This document shows positions 11,127 through 22,072 of a stretch of DNA of 64,000 nt, one piece after another. The stretch's first letter is position 1. Every line of letters starts with the position of its first letter. This DNA is from Ipomoea triloba (Eukaryota; Streptophyta; Magnoliopsida; Solanales; Convolvulaceae), in NCBI RefSeq assembly GCF_003576645.1, contig NC_044919.1:24709483-24773482 (forward strand), written 5' to 3'. Both the position numbers and the translations under genes were made by a program. The notes under the pieces were generated by a model. It was not told the origin of the DNA and made no database searches. It saw nothing but the letters and a program-made list of their open reading frames with translations.

Positions 11127-12435
11127 AGAGTTAATTTCATTTTTGGTTTTAGATTTATAGGTCGTAATATATTTTTACAACATGTTTGGTTCACGGAATA
11201 AATTTTGAGCTAATAGGAATGCTATTTCATAAGGAATGGAATAGGCAAGGAATAGAATACTAATTGTATTCTATTGTTTGGTTTGCGGGAGGAATTGATT
11301 TTAGGAATTATATTACCGTGTTTAGTTGGTTTAAGGAATAGAAATGAAATCTGTTTTAAAAAACATAAGTACCTTTATAAAATATGTAATAATAATAATA
11401 ATCTAATTACATAGAGTTTATATCCACATCGTATAACCTATGGGTTTGTTTGGTAATCAGCGACTAGCAGATTGTGTTAGAGGTTATTAGATAGGGAATT
11501 GTATTAGCGGGTTTAATCAGTGACTTGTACTAGTGGTTTGTAAAAAAAAAGTTTGATAAAATTAATTGTTTAGGTTAGCCGTTAACATGTAAAATGATAT
11601 ATAAGAACATTTATGTTATTAATATTATTATTATTATGTAATAATAAAATAAAACTTATAATAATATAATAATACAAAACAAAATTATATATAAAATATT
11701 TTTTTTTTAAAAAAAAAACACAAATACAAGTTTTTGATCCTATATTGGTAACTCAAGAAGAGGAGCTCATTTGAACTCCTCTATATAAGAGAAGCATTGC
11801 TTCTCTTTTGAAATTAACAAAAGAGTCATAAACTTTCATTTAAGGAGTCTTAATTGTTCTTAGTTACAAATTTTATTTTTTAAAAATAATATAGGGGCGT
11901 TTTGGGGAAGGAAGATCTTTCCCCAAAACACCTTGAGGTAAAATTAAAAATAACAACTTTAGACTAATCCTGAGAACTCAGCAATACCCTAATACCTAGG
12001 GACTAGGAATCTCTATTCCTCTTGTAAGAGGAATAGGTCATTCTCAGGAACATTGTTCCAACTATGGAATATGCCTATTACTGGGAATGCTATTTCATTC
12101 TAGGCATATTCTGCGAACCAAACGTGCCATTAGTCCTGTTTCAAAACACTCATTTTTGGTCTTAGTATTATTGTGGCATGATCATTTTCGGTCATCTGTC
12201 AACAAAATTATTGAAATGTCATAGTATAAGGATATTTTTTATCTTTTTTTTTTTTTTATACAAAGTGGGTTAATTTTTTATTTTTTACGAAAGTTAAACC
12301 ATTTTGTGATGAAAGACAAAAAATGATCATGCCACAATAGTACTAAGACTAAAAGGGGATGCTTTGAATAAAAAGGACTAAAAGTGAATTGACACATTTA
12401 CATATAAATGTAGGACTAAAAATGAAATTAACTCT
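11127..12435. mobile_element. Small TIR element with 8-bp TSD, split by another insertion
   Basis: The tips are AGAGTTAATTTCATTTTT on the left and its inverse on the right, flanked by the perfect 8-bp duplication ATAAAGAT (11119-11126 and 12436-12443). Removing the inner element 11178-12129 and its TTA duplicate leaves about 354 bp of non-coding sequence. An 8-bp TSD suggests a hAT-type MITE. Decayed relatives lie at about 32320-32590 and 37700-37830. Confidence 0.75.
11178..12129. mobile_element. PIF/Harbinger-type non-autonomous element
   Basis: A 952-bp element with ends CAACATGTTTGGTTCACGG and, inverted, TGGCACGTTTGGTTCGCAG, flanked by TTA at 11175-11177 and 12130-12132. It is inserted inside 11127-12435. 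A second copy in the reverse direction is at 39593-40539 and shares the internal AGAGGAGCTCATTTGA block. There is no transposase. Confidence 0.8.
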
Positions 12436-12618
12436 ATAAAGATAATATTAATTACTTGTATTTACTACTAGAGTGACTCTCTTGTGAGACCATCTCACGG
12501 AGATTGGTCATGTTAATATGGAAATGTAATACTAATATGAAAAATGTAATATTAACAAGGAATAAAGTGTCTTTTAAAGGAAAGTGCAATACTTTTGAAT
12601 AAAAATGTAAAACTTTTA

Positions 12619-13036
12619 GGGTGTGTTTGGAAACTCGGAAAATGAATTCCGGGAATCATTTTTCGAATTTTTAATGTTTGGTAGCTTCCAGAAAATGTGG
12701 TCAACGAAAAATGTTTTCCGGAGGAAACTGGAAACAAGAGAATTCCACTGCTCTGGTTTTCGGCCGAAACTAGTCCGTCAGGACCTCATTCCTCTCTTTT
12801 TTTTTAATACTTTTTAAAAATAAATATAATTATTTTATATATTATTATTTTTTTTATATTTTTAAAAAACAATTAAAATGTAAAAGTATATAATTTTATA
12901 GATTTTCTAGAAAATGAATCAAACGCAGTTTTATGTTGTGCAGCCAAACACCGAAAAGGAAAATGTTTTCTGGAAAGTAATTGATATTCTAGAAAACATT
13001 TTTCAGAAGTTATTTTCTTACTTTCTAAATGCACGC
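12619..13036. mobile_element. Tourist-like MITE (TTA TSD)
   Basis: The left end GGGTGTGTTTGGAAACTCGG and the decayed right end GCATTTAGAAAG...(inverted) are flanked by TTA at 12616-12618 and 13037-13039. The inside has many GGAAAATGTTTTCC-like motifs, as in the copy at 28673-29002. Short open frames in it are not genes. Confidence 0.7.
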
Positions 13037-13144
13037 TTAAATCAAAATGTATAAGTATTATATTTTCTTTTATATTACACTTTTTCTTTATAAGTAACAA
13101 ATATTTGTTTCTAATTAGTATTACATTTTCTAGTATAAGTATTA

Positions 13145-13896
13145 GGGATAAGGGTCAAATAGGTCCTTCAACTATAGGCCAAAGTGCAATTAGCCCCTAA
13201 ACTAACAATAGTTCCAATTAGACCCTCCATCTCTTCATTTCTATGCAATCAAGGTAATTAACAGGTTACATCTAAGTTGCAGGTAAATTTCTTTTTAATT
13301 TAATTTAAAAAGTTAATTAAAATAATAAATATATTTTTAATTCAAATAAAATAATAAAATTTTCTTAAAAAAAAGAAAAACCTACGGCCGACGACCTCTT
13401 ATTCGTCTCTGATAAATAAGCCAAAATTGGCTGATAGGCTGATTATTTACCAAACAGGGCCTATAAGCGCATCCGCTATGGTTCCGACCGCAAGGTACGA
13501 CGCCGTCAGGCGCGAGCGCCGCCTACACCAATATGTTCACAACCTTCACACTCGCCATGGCGCACCACCAGTCACCGATCAATCCAGCAACGAAGACGTC
13601 CCTTGTGTGTAGAGATTGCAAAATGGATCTAGGGTAGGGTTTGAGAATTGTGGAGAATTTACAGTGCAGGACAATAGATCGAGGCTGGACTCCATTTTTA
13701 ATTTTATTTAAAAATCAATTTTACCTGCTATTACCATGTGTTTACATGCAAATTGAGTTAATTGCACAAATTTAAGAAGTTATAGGCTTAATTGTATAAG
13801 AGTGAAGAGATGAAGGGTCTAATTGGAGCTTTTGTTAGTTTATGGGGCTAATTGCATTTTCACTTGTAATTTAAGGACTTATTTGACCTTTATCCC
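13145..13896. mobile_element. Non-autonomous MULE-type element
   Basis: The ends are GGGATAAGGGTCAAATAGG and its inverse (TATTTGACCTTTATCCC), with TIRs of roughly 150 bp. A 9-bp duplication with one mismatch, TAAGTATTA / TAAGTAGTA, lies at 13136-13144 and 13897-13905. It is related in its tips to the element at 4003-4779 but has a different interior. An open frame at 13427-13612 inside it shows no domain. Confidence 0.8.
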
Positions 13897-13905
13897 TAAG
13901 TAGTA

Positions 13906-14145
13906 TATTTTTATCTTGACTCGATTTATCTTACACAAATTTTTGTTTTAGTTCACTTAGAGCAACCTCAATTGTTTGATTTTTGTCAAGTACATGTAGG
14001 GAAAGAGGGATAAAGGAAAAAAAAAAAAAAAGCTAAAAAAAAAAACTGTTATTTATGCATTCCACGTACCAACTAAGCACAAAAAGTGTGCTCAACGTGC
14101 ACCTACAAGTTTTGTTTTTTAATTTCTTATCAATTAATGGGACTC
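13906..14145. other. AT-rich flank of the copia insertion
   Basis: Nothing recognised apart from poly-A runs at about 14020-14045. Confidence 0.5.
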
Positions 14146-14150
14146 ACAAC

Positions 14151-14285
14151 TATTAGGACTCTCTGAGTTTGAGTCACGTTAGGATTAGCTATCCTACTCT
14201 ACCTGAGACTCCCCTTGTATATATATCTCCTATTCCTCATCATTGTAATTGTTCAATTGAATCAATACAATATTCAGTTCTCATC
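14151..14285 (+). repeat. 5' LTR of the copia element
   Basis: 135 bp starting TATTAGGACTCTCTGAG and ending ATTCAGTTCTCATC. It contains TGTATATATATCTCC, which may serve as its TATA region. It matches the 3' LTR by eye without a difference. Confidence 0.9.
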
Positions 14286-14296
14286 TGGTATCAGCT
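14286..14296 (+). promoter_or_regulatory. Primer-binding site of the copia element
   Basis: TGGTATCAGC directly after the 5' LTR matches the start of the usual initiator-tRNA-Met site TGGTATCAGAGC, with divergence in the last bases. Confidence 0.75.
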
Positions 14297-14342
14297 AGCC
14301 TAGGTTTATTTTCCAATGGCTGACCGCTCTATTAATTCTTCC

Positions 14343-14395
14343 GAACAGACCGTTTCTGATGCAGCTATNGAACAGACCGTTTCTGATGCAGCTAT
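14343..14395. repeat. 26-bp duplication around a single N
   Basis: The 26 bases 14343-14368 are repeated exactly at 14370-14395 with one N between them. Together with the N the extra copy is 27 bases, which keeps the gag frame. This looks like two contig ends that overlapped but were joined through a one-base gap. Confidence 0.9.
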
Positions 14396-17300
14396 TTCTT
14401 CTGCGGTTTCTTCAGCAGCCGCTTCTCTGTCTGCTGCGCATCACTATGTTAGCATTAAGCTAACGAACAAGACTTTCTTGTTTTGGAGGACGCATGTTAT
14501 TCCGTTTCTTCGTGGGCACGACCTCATGGGTTTCGTTGATGGCACGAACTCTTGCCCTAATCGTTTTCTTCCCGTTTCTGAAGGCTCCTCCGCTGCTGCT
14601 GCTCTACCCAACCCGCTGCATGCTCCATGGGTGCGCCAAGATCAGGCGGTCCTTAGCATGTTAATCTCTTCACTTTCGTCGGAAGTTATGTACCTCGCAA
14701 TTGGTTGCACTACGTCGCGTGATCTCTGGTTGGCGCTTGAGTAGGCTCTCGCTTCTTCCAATCAAGCTCGGATTATGCATATTCTTGGACAGCTGCAAAC
14801 AATACGCCAAGGTGATGCCTCCGCCGTCGACTACATTGCTCGTGCGCAAGTTATGGTGGAAGATCTAGCTCTTGCTGGCCGTGCGGTTCCTTTGGAGGAT
14901 CAGAATATGTATATTTTCAGAGGTTTACGTCCAGAATATCACTCTGTCGTAGCCCCTTTGAATGTTCGAGGTCAGCCGGTGCGTCTTCCCGAACTCGCCG
15001 ATCTCCTTGGCTCGCATGAGTTCGCTACCGGTGATAGCTATGGCAGTGTTCCAGCCCCTGCAGCTGCGGCTTTTGTTGGCCAGCGTGGTAGTGGAGGTCG
15101 GTCGCGGTCTTGGCGTGGCGGATCGAATCGCCGCGGTGGGAATCAGTCACGTGGCGGTGCTGTTTTCGCCGACCAGCAGCAGCAGCAGGGCGGTGGTGTG
15201 CAGCGTGGACGTGGCTCGCATGGCGGTGGCAGGTCACGTGGGCGACGTGGTGGTAATTGGTAGCCTCAATGCCAATTATGTGGCAATTATGGCCATCTTG
15301 CACCAGCCTGTTTTTCTTTAATTGGCCGTGGACTCCAAGCTCATTTAACATATGCTGAGGATGCGTCGAATCTTGTGTCTGACTCGCATCTTTGGATTCC
15401 AGACACTGGGGCGACAAATCACGCGACCCCTGATATTGCTGCGCTCTCTACATCTGAAGAGTACACTGGTGGTGATGCTCTTCGAGTTGGTGATGGTACT
15501 GGTTTGCTTATTAGTCATACTGGTCATGCTTCTTTTTCTACCCCGTCTAAAGTATTTAGGATGTTTGATATTTTACATGTTCCTGGTTTGTCTTCCTCTC
15601 TTTTATCTATGCAACGCTTTGCAAAAGATAATAAAGTCTTTTTTGAGTTTCATCCATCCTTTTTTGTTGTGAAGGATATAGCAACCAAGGCAATTCTTCT
15701 TCGCGGCAATAGTTGCGGTGGGCTCTACACGCTGCCCATTCCGAAAAACAGTCCCCGTGCGTTTATCTCGTCCCGTGCTTCCTCTTCCGTATGGCATGAT
15801 CGTTTGGGACATCCTCATCAACGAGTCTTAGATCGTATTCTTCCTTTTTGTTCTGTTAGTGGTTCTAGTCGCAATAATAGGATAATACTGATATTTGGGG
15901 AGTCTGCTCGTTTCCCTTTACCACGTATAGACTCTGTTAGTTCGAATATTCTTGATTTGATTTATACTGATATTTGGGGACCAGCTCCTGTTTCGTCTTC
16001 TTCTGGTTATTGTTATTTTGTTATCTTTGTTGATGACCATTCTCGTTACACGTGGTATTATCCTATGAAATTGAAGTCTGACTTGTATGCCATTTTTGAC
16101 AGGTTTCGTGCCTTAGTTGAACGGTCATTTAATCGCAAAATTAAGGCTATTCAGTCTGACTTAGGAGCTGAATACAAAAAGTTACATACTGTTCTTCTTC
16201 AGTTAGGGATTAATCATAGACAATCCTGTGCCTACACTCATGAACAGAATGGTCGTGTTGAGAGGAAGCACAGGCATATTGTCGAAACTGGTCTTATGGC
16301 TCGTGCGTCTGTTCCATCTCGTTTTTGGGACTTTGCTTTTGAAACTGCTGTTTACTTGATTAATAGAATGCCATCTAGTGTTTTGCAGAATTCCAGTCCT
16401 CATTTATTGTTACATAAATCTTCTCCCTCATACTCTTTTCTTCGTGTGTTTGGTTGTCTTTGTTATCCTCACTTGCGTCCTTATAATCGTCACAAAATGT
16501 CGTATCGGTCATCTCCTTGTGTCTTCTTAGGTTATCCTGAGTCTTTTAGGGGGTACAGATGCATGGACTTAACGACTAATAAGATTTATATCTGCAGACA
16601 TGTATACTTTGACGAGAATGTGTTTCCCTTTGTTAGTAGGGTTGCTGTGCCATCTCCTCCCTCTGTGCAGAAGCCGTGGGCTGAATCAGTTTTACAGGTA
16701 TTGCCATCTTCTCTTGCTGATTCTGCTCAGGCTGCTTCTCCTGTCACCACCACTGCTGCTCCTACTCGTCAAAGAGGACGACCCCGTGGCAAGTCCACAC
16801 GTCCGACTGTTCGCTCCCATGCAATGGCTACGAGGAGTCGGTCTGTGGCTCCACTTTTGGCTCTCTCTGCTCAGGCCTGTCCTACCGAGCCCACTTGCTA
16901 CACTCAGGCAGTTAAATTTTCTGAATGGCGAGAGGCAATGGATCTGGAGTTCAATGCACTTTTGCACAATCAGACTTGGGTTCTAGTTCCTCCTCGCCCA
17001 GGTATGAATGTGATTGGGTGTAAGTGGGTTTTTCGTACTAAACGTAAAGCTGATGGTTCAATAGAGAGGCATAAGGCGAGACTTGTGGCGAAAGGGTTTA
17101 ATCAAGTTCCTGGTCAGGAATTTTTTGACACCTTTAGTCCGGTTGTGAAACCCACTACAGTCAGATTGCTTTTGAGTTTGGCTATTTCCTCAGGTTGGGT
17201 GGTTAGGCAACTTGACGTACACAATGCATTTTTGAATGGTGATTTGGCTGAGACTGTTTATATGCGTCAACCACCCGGGTATGCTGATGCTCAATTGCCT

Positions 17301-18401
17301 GATCACGTTTGTCTGTTGAGGCGTTCCTTATATGGCTTAAAGCAAGCTCCACGAGCTTGGTTTAATCGGCTGCATACTTTTTTACTCTCTGTTGGGTTTA
17401 TAGCTTCAAAGACTGATGTGTCATTATTCTATTACTCTCGTGGTTCTGCATGTGTGTATCTTTTAGTATATGTTGATGACATTTTGGTAATGGGGACTGA
17501 TGAGCTACTAGTGTCTGATTTACTCTCTAAATTGTCTAATGCTTTCAAAATTAGAGATCTTGGTGAACCTGGTTTCTTTCTTGGAATTGAGCTAGTCAAA
17601 ACTAGCAATGGTGTTATTCTTTCTCAGCAGCGGTACATGTCAGACATCTTGAAACGGGCTGGAATGACTGATTGTAAACCTCTCGCCACTCCTATTTCTA
17701 CATCGAAAACTCCATTGCTTAATTCAGATTCATATGAAGATCCAACGAAATACAGGAGTTTGGCTGGTGCTCTCCAGTATCTCACAATTACACGGCCAGA
17801 CTTATCCTTTGCGGTCAATCAATTGTGTCAACATATGCATGCTCCAACATTGTCTCACTGGGAGCAGCTAAAACGAGTGCTCAGGTATGTCAAAGGCACC
17901 CTCTCATTCGGCTTGCGTGTAACTCAGTCAAATTCTAGAGAGCTTCATGCTTTCTCTGATTCTGACTGGACTGGTTGTCCTGAGGACCGTAAATCTACTA
18001 GTGGGTATGCAGTGTTTCTTAGCACCAATCTTATCTCTTGGGTGTGCAAGAAACAGAAGACAGTTGCAAGATCATCCACGGAAGCTGAGTATAAAGCCTT
18101 GGCTGATGTTTGTGCTGAGGTCATATGGATCATGTCCCTGCTGCGTGAGATCAAAATTGATGTCATCCTTACTCCCAAATTATGGTGTGATAATCTTGGT
18201 GCTACTTATATGTGTGCGAATCCAATTTTTCATGCAAGAACTAAGCACGTGGAGATTGACTACCACTTTGTTAGAGATAGGGTTGCCAATGGAGATATTC
18301 AGGTTAACTTTATTTCCACAAAAGATCAATTAGCTGATATCTTTACAAAGGCAGATTTTCTTTTCTTAGGAACAAGCTTCAGGTTAGTAGTTTACCCTGC
18401 G

Positions 18402-18413
18402 CTTGAGGAGGAG
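18402..18413 (+). promoter_or_regulatory. Polypurine tract of the copia element
   Basis: TTGAGGAGGAG ends at the base before the 3' LTR, where plus-strand priming is expected. It overlaps the last codons of the pol frame. Confidence 0.75.
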
Positions 18414-18548
18414 TATTAGGACTCTCTGAGTTTGAGTCACGTTAGGATTAGCTATCCTACTCTACCTGAGACTCCCCTTGTATATATATCTCCTATTCCT
18501 CATCATTGTAATTGTTCAATTGAATCAATACAATATTCAGTTCTCATC
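18414..18548 (+). repeat. 3' LTR of the copia element
   Basis: 135 bp, same start, end and length as the 5' LTR. It contains the pol stop codon. Confidence 0.9.
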
Positions 18549-18553
18549 ACAAC

Positions 18554-19019
18554 AAAACTTAACTAGGAATAAAAATCCCTTTCTACTAATCCTTCCAAAA
18601 AAAAAAAACTTTCCCATTAGTTTACAATTCTTTCTCAATTTTTTTTGTTCTGGAAATACCCTCCACAAATTTGTTGATGGGGAGTAACACAAGATAAATA
18701 CTCCGGAACATTTAGCTTAGTGATCACAAATTATTTTTAAAAAAATGGTGCAAAATCATGATAAATCATAGCTAGTGCATTAAATAAACAAAAAAAAAAA
18801 AAAGAAACTGAAAATTGAAATAAGATGTGAATGAATACATGATGTATATCAGCCTACACAAATTGTTGGACTCAGAGAACTGAGTGGCAAAATCCTTTGA
18901 ACAAAAATTACATACAATGACTTGTCTTCTGGGTGTATAGCTTGAAGACATGAGGCCAGCAACAACCTGGTATGGTTGGATCAAATAGTCTAAAGAATGA
19001 ATAAATAAGACACTGCACT
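18554..19019. other. Intergenic DNA between copia element and COBL 3' end
   Basis: AT-rich, with poly-A runs. It probably holds the COBL 3' UTR on minus. No other feature was seen. Confidence 0.5.
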
Positions 19020-21451
19020 TTATAGTCTTAAAAACAACATGAAGACCAGGAGAGCTAGGATGGTGGAAGTGAGCATGGATGAGCTTACTCTAAACGAACC
19101 GCTTTTCGGAAGAAATTTGGGCAGTGAACACTCTTCTCCATTGAAGAACACCTTGGTTGGGAACCCATCACCAGCAGCGACGTTGATACCCGGGGTGTTC
19201 TTCTTCGAGAACGAAATTACAGACTGCTGTTTACCTGGCACTCTGGGATCGTTCTGAGGATTCGCCCCCTCTGTCTCTCCTACCAAATAGTTCAGCCCGG
19301 GAAGGCCCTGCATGAATATGGTATTGTCGACGCCACTTAGTGTGCTCCCATTGAATGAATAGACCTTCTCGAAGCCAGGGGCAGCTTTGTCCAATTCAAT
19401 TGCAGCGAACCAGTCAGCGAATGCGGAATCGTCCCAGTTGAAGAGCGTGATCCTGGCAGACCACCCGCCCCGGTAGTCTGTGAACAAATGCCAGTTGATA
19501 CTAACACCGCAGTTATCTGCACAAGGTAGAGGGTTCGGGACAGGTAAATGGTTAATCCCGGCCCAGGCTAAGGCCAATTTAGTCCTGTTCTCGAAAGGAA
19601 CCAACAGAGACTGGGCTGGAAGGAGGAGCGCTGGAGCTTTGGTACTACAAGTGCTTGCTGTATTGGCGGGGCAGCCACAGGCGCAGGTCGAGCAAGGCAC
19701 GACGGATTCGTTGTAGTAAGCGGAGAACGAGACACAGCACTTCGGGCTCGCCCCCTTTGGTTGGGTAATGTTGCATACCACTTGCCAGCTAGCAAACACT
19801 GCTTTACTTGGCAGCAGCCCACTAGGATCCGGGAATTCACTCGGACTCACACGGACCGGAGCCCCACACTTATAATCCGGATTGAGGCGCCCGCTGATCT
19901 TCCAATTCTGGGGCGGGGTGAACGAGGAGCGGTTGAGATCAGGTGGCATCTTAAACACATTCATCAGGAACGCAGAAACCGACTTGCTGGGATCCATCGC
20001 GGGTGGCAAAATCGTGCCATTCCTGCAACAAAAAGGGATCTTCCCCAGAGTCGTGTCATTTGCCTTCTCCAGTGGTAGGTCAATAATAGTCGGCCTCCTC
20101 TCACAGTTCAAGACATTGGAGAAATCAAGGTCCTTGTAAAACTCGCCCTGCCTGCCAAACAGGCAATCCGACGAATCAACTACAGAGGGATAAGCCCCTT
20201 GCATATTATATACAAACTCATCCCTCATCCAATCCCAGCTAAGTTGCCAATTGTCAAGACGCCCAAGCGGGTTATGGTTCGCAATCGTCACCTGCGCCCA
20301 GTAATTCGAATCATACGATCTCGTGATATCATACATAATTGTCAGATCACCATCTTTACGAGGCAGGAATTCCTCATCTTTGGTCAGATTAGCCTTGAAT
20401 TTCGGGTCTTTTGTACAGCACACCATCATTGTACTGTTCCCTGAAAGATGCATACAAATGAATCCAGTCCATAATCATCTAATCTTGCCCATAATCAACA
20501 CAAATCAAAACAGAAATGGAGGATAAAACACACTTGAAAAGCATAGGACCACCCATAGATTCATTGCAGGATTAAATTGTAATTGTAATGAGGATAAAGG
20601 TCACATTCAAATTGTGATTCTTCTGATCATGATCTATCAACTTAGTTGTTACTTTCTTCATTAAATTAACCAAATTTCCCATCAAATCAATTTCCCCACC
20701 AGGAAATACGGATGTATAACGCCACTCCTATGACAGCAACATGGGGGCACAATAGTATATAAAAACGCGTAATATCATCAAATAAAACATCCTTAATACT
20801 AGCATATTCTTAAAACAGAACAAATAATTAAATAAATCAACATCATAATCAGCAAGTTAATTAAAAAAAAAAAAAAGAAAAGAAAAAAAAAAGGAGCAAA
20901 CCTTGCAAAGAGGGTTTAGGACAAATGAAGCCGTCATTCACGAGAGAGATGTTGGAGGGCATGGGAGCGTTTCCCGGCCCGACACCGAACTGGGTCCCGA
21001 CCAACTCGACCCGAGCACTCGTCTGGGTCGAATCACCGGCGGTCTCGATCGCAGTCTTCAGATCCGAGTTGGGGAAACCCGCAAAAACGGTTCCATTGCC
21101 CACCGCCGCCGGGAGCGAGGTCCCGTCGTCGAGCACGGAGTTGGAGGCGGAGACGAGGAACTCATCGTGCTGGAATCCGACGAAGACCCGCCAGGACTTG
21201 AGCTCGTCCACGCCGTTGTTGAATATACTAAGAGCGGACTCAAATCGGTAGGGCTGGCGGGTCTTCACAGTGGGCTTAAGAATGGACCCAGAACTGAACA
21301 CGTACTGCAAGAAGATGCCGTTACAAGCGTCGGCCGGAGATGGAGGCTCCGCCGCCAGCGGCGGAGATTTCTGGGCCTGGGCAAAGTGGATTGGAAGGCT
21401 AAGAAGAAGAAGGGGGAGGAAGAGGAAGAGGAAGAGGGAGAAAGCAGCCAT
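19020..21451 (-). CDS. COBRA-like GPI-anchored protein (COBL7/COBL10 group)
   Basis: Predicted extracellular, GPI-anchored protein of the COBRA family, which acts in cell-wall cellulose deposition and oriented growth. Inferred exons on minus: 21451-20902 and 20440-19020, with a 461-nt GT/AG intron. They encode 656 aa, the length of the longer COBL7-11 subgroup, which carries an extra N-terminal region. Visible parts: a hydrophobic signal peptide (about 1-27); the N-terminal extension to about residue 185; the COBRA region from about 214 ([31 protein letters not shown]); the Cys-rich signature [19 protein letters not shown] starting at residue 418; many N-X-S/T sites; and a C-terminal hydrophobic tail ([15 protein letters not shown]) after Ser-rich residues, fitting GPI attachment. 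The start is the first ATG of the frame, about 65 nt downstream of a TATA box. No defect seen. The exact paralogue is uncertain. Confidence 0.95.
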
Positions 21452-21517
21452 GATCTCTTGAATCTACTTTCCTGAAACTGAATTCAAAATCGAGAGAGAG
21501 AGAAAGAGAAAATTTTG

Positions 21518-21525
21518 TATTTATA
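21518..21525 (-). promoter_or_regulatory. TATA box of the COBL gene
   Basis: TATAAATA on minus is followed by a CT-rich leader (TCTCTTTCTCTCTCTCG) and the COBL start codon about 65 nt downstream, a normal plant core-promoter layout. Confidence 0.6.
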
Positions 21526-21529
21526 AATG

Positions 21530-21765
21530 GGAAAATGTTGGTGTCAGTAAATCAAAACTACTGCGAAATACGATTAGTTTTATATTACTCCGTAGTAGGA
21601 AGTGTGAAAGGGGAATGCGGCGCTGATGAGGAGACGCGGAAAGACAAGTTAGCGACAGCTTTGAGGGAGCTGTTTGAGTGTTTTCGTATTACTCTTTTTT
21701 AAATTGAAAATTAGTACTTGTGAGTTGTAATAACAAAAAACTCATATTAAGTCCCACCCACAAGG
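21530..21765. other. COBL upstream region
   Basis: About 240 bp of presumed promoter DNA. No motif I would name. Confidence 0.4.
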
Positions 21766-21766
21766 G

Positions 21767-22072
21767 CTTCCTCAGTGGTGATCGATTTTTGAAGAGTTTT
21801 TACAGGTGTGATTAAAAAAAAAAGATAAAAAGAGAGGAGAATTTTTTTTTTTTAAATCTGACAACAATTTTAAAAAAACGCATAGGAATTACGCGCCCGT
21901 TGGATGCGCAACATTGCGCACAAGTTGATCTGCTTCTCTCCACCTTGGGCCTCACTTATTTTGCAAAACCCTCGTATTTGCAGTATGCATTTTTTTCTTC
22001 TCTCTCCAATTTATCACTCTTCCACCTCATCATTTTTTTCTTAAAACCGTGTAAAACTCATCAATGGGGAAG
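21767..22072. mobile_element. Possible decayed MITE
   Basis: The left edge GGGCTTCCTCAGTGGTGATC and the inverse of the right edge (GGTCTTCCCCATTGATGAG) pair imperfectly over about 45 bp, each followed by GAGTTTTTACAGG-like sequence. I could not find a convincing target duplication. Confidence 0.4.

Larger units (their letters stand above)
14316..18419 (+). pseudogene. Copia gag-pol polyprotein, two in-frame stops
   Basis: A single frame runs from ATG 14316 to the stop at 18417-18419 in the 3' LTR. It is broken by TAG at 14742-14744 (gag) and TAG at 15261-15263 (before the zinc knuckle). Domains: gag with a Gly/Arg/Ser-rich tail; knuckle C-X2-C-X4-H-X4-C at about 15270-15315; protease DTGA at about 15402; GAG-pre-integrase motif WHDRLGHPH (15792); integrase acidic residues at 15969, 16158 and 16260; RT with YVDD at 17469-17480; RNase H with TEAEY near 18079. 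From 15375 onward 1014 codons are open, so pol is uninterrupted. The integrase zinc-binding segment after WHDRLGH lacks the expected second Cys pair. A single N at 14369 sits in gag between two identical 26-bp copies. Confidence 0.9.
14151..18548 (+). mobile_element. Full-length Ty1-copia LTR retrotransposon
   Basis: A 4.4-kb element with two 135-bp LTRs that look identical by eye (14151-14285 and 18414-18548), between 5-bp duplications ACAAC (14146-14150 and 18549-18553). The tips are TATTAGG...CTCATC instead of TG...CA, so the exact edge may be off by two bases. The order gag, protease, integrase, RT, RNase H is that of Ty1-copia (Pseudoviridae type). Identical LTRs imply a recent insertion, yet the coding frame carries two stops, so it probably moved with help from another copy. 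Confidence 0.93.

Noticed and set aside
13427..13612. 61-codon frame within the MULE-type element at 13145-13896
   Set aside because: No recognisable domain, inside a non-autonomous element.
15025..15417. Minus-strand His-rich frame opposite copia gag
   Set aside because: Shadow of the Gly/Arg/Gln-rich gag tail on the coding strand.
20903..21475. Plus-strand frame of 190 codons opposite COBL exon 1
   Set aside because: Shadow of the GC-rich COBL coding exon; no domain and no promoter.
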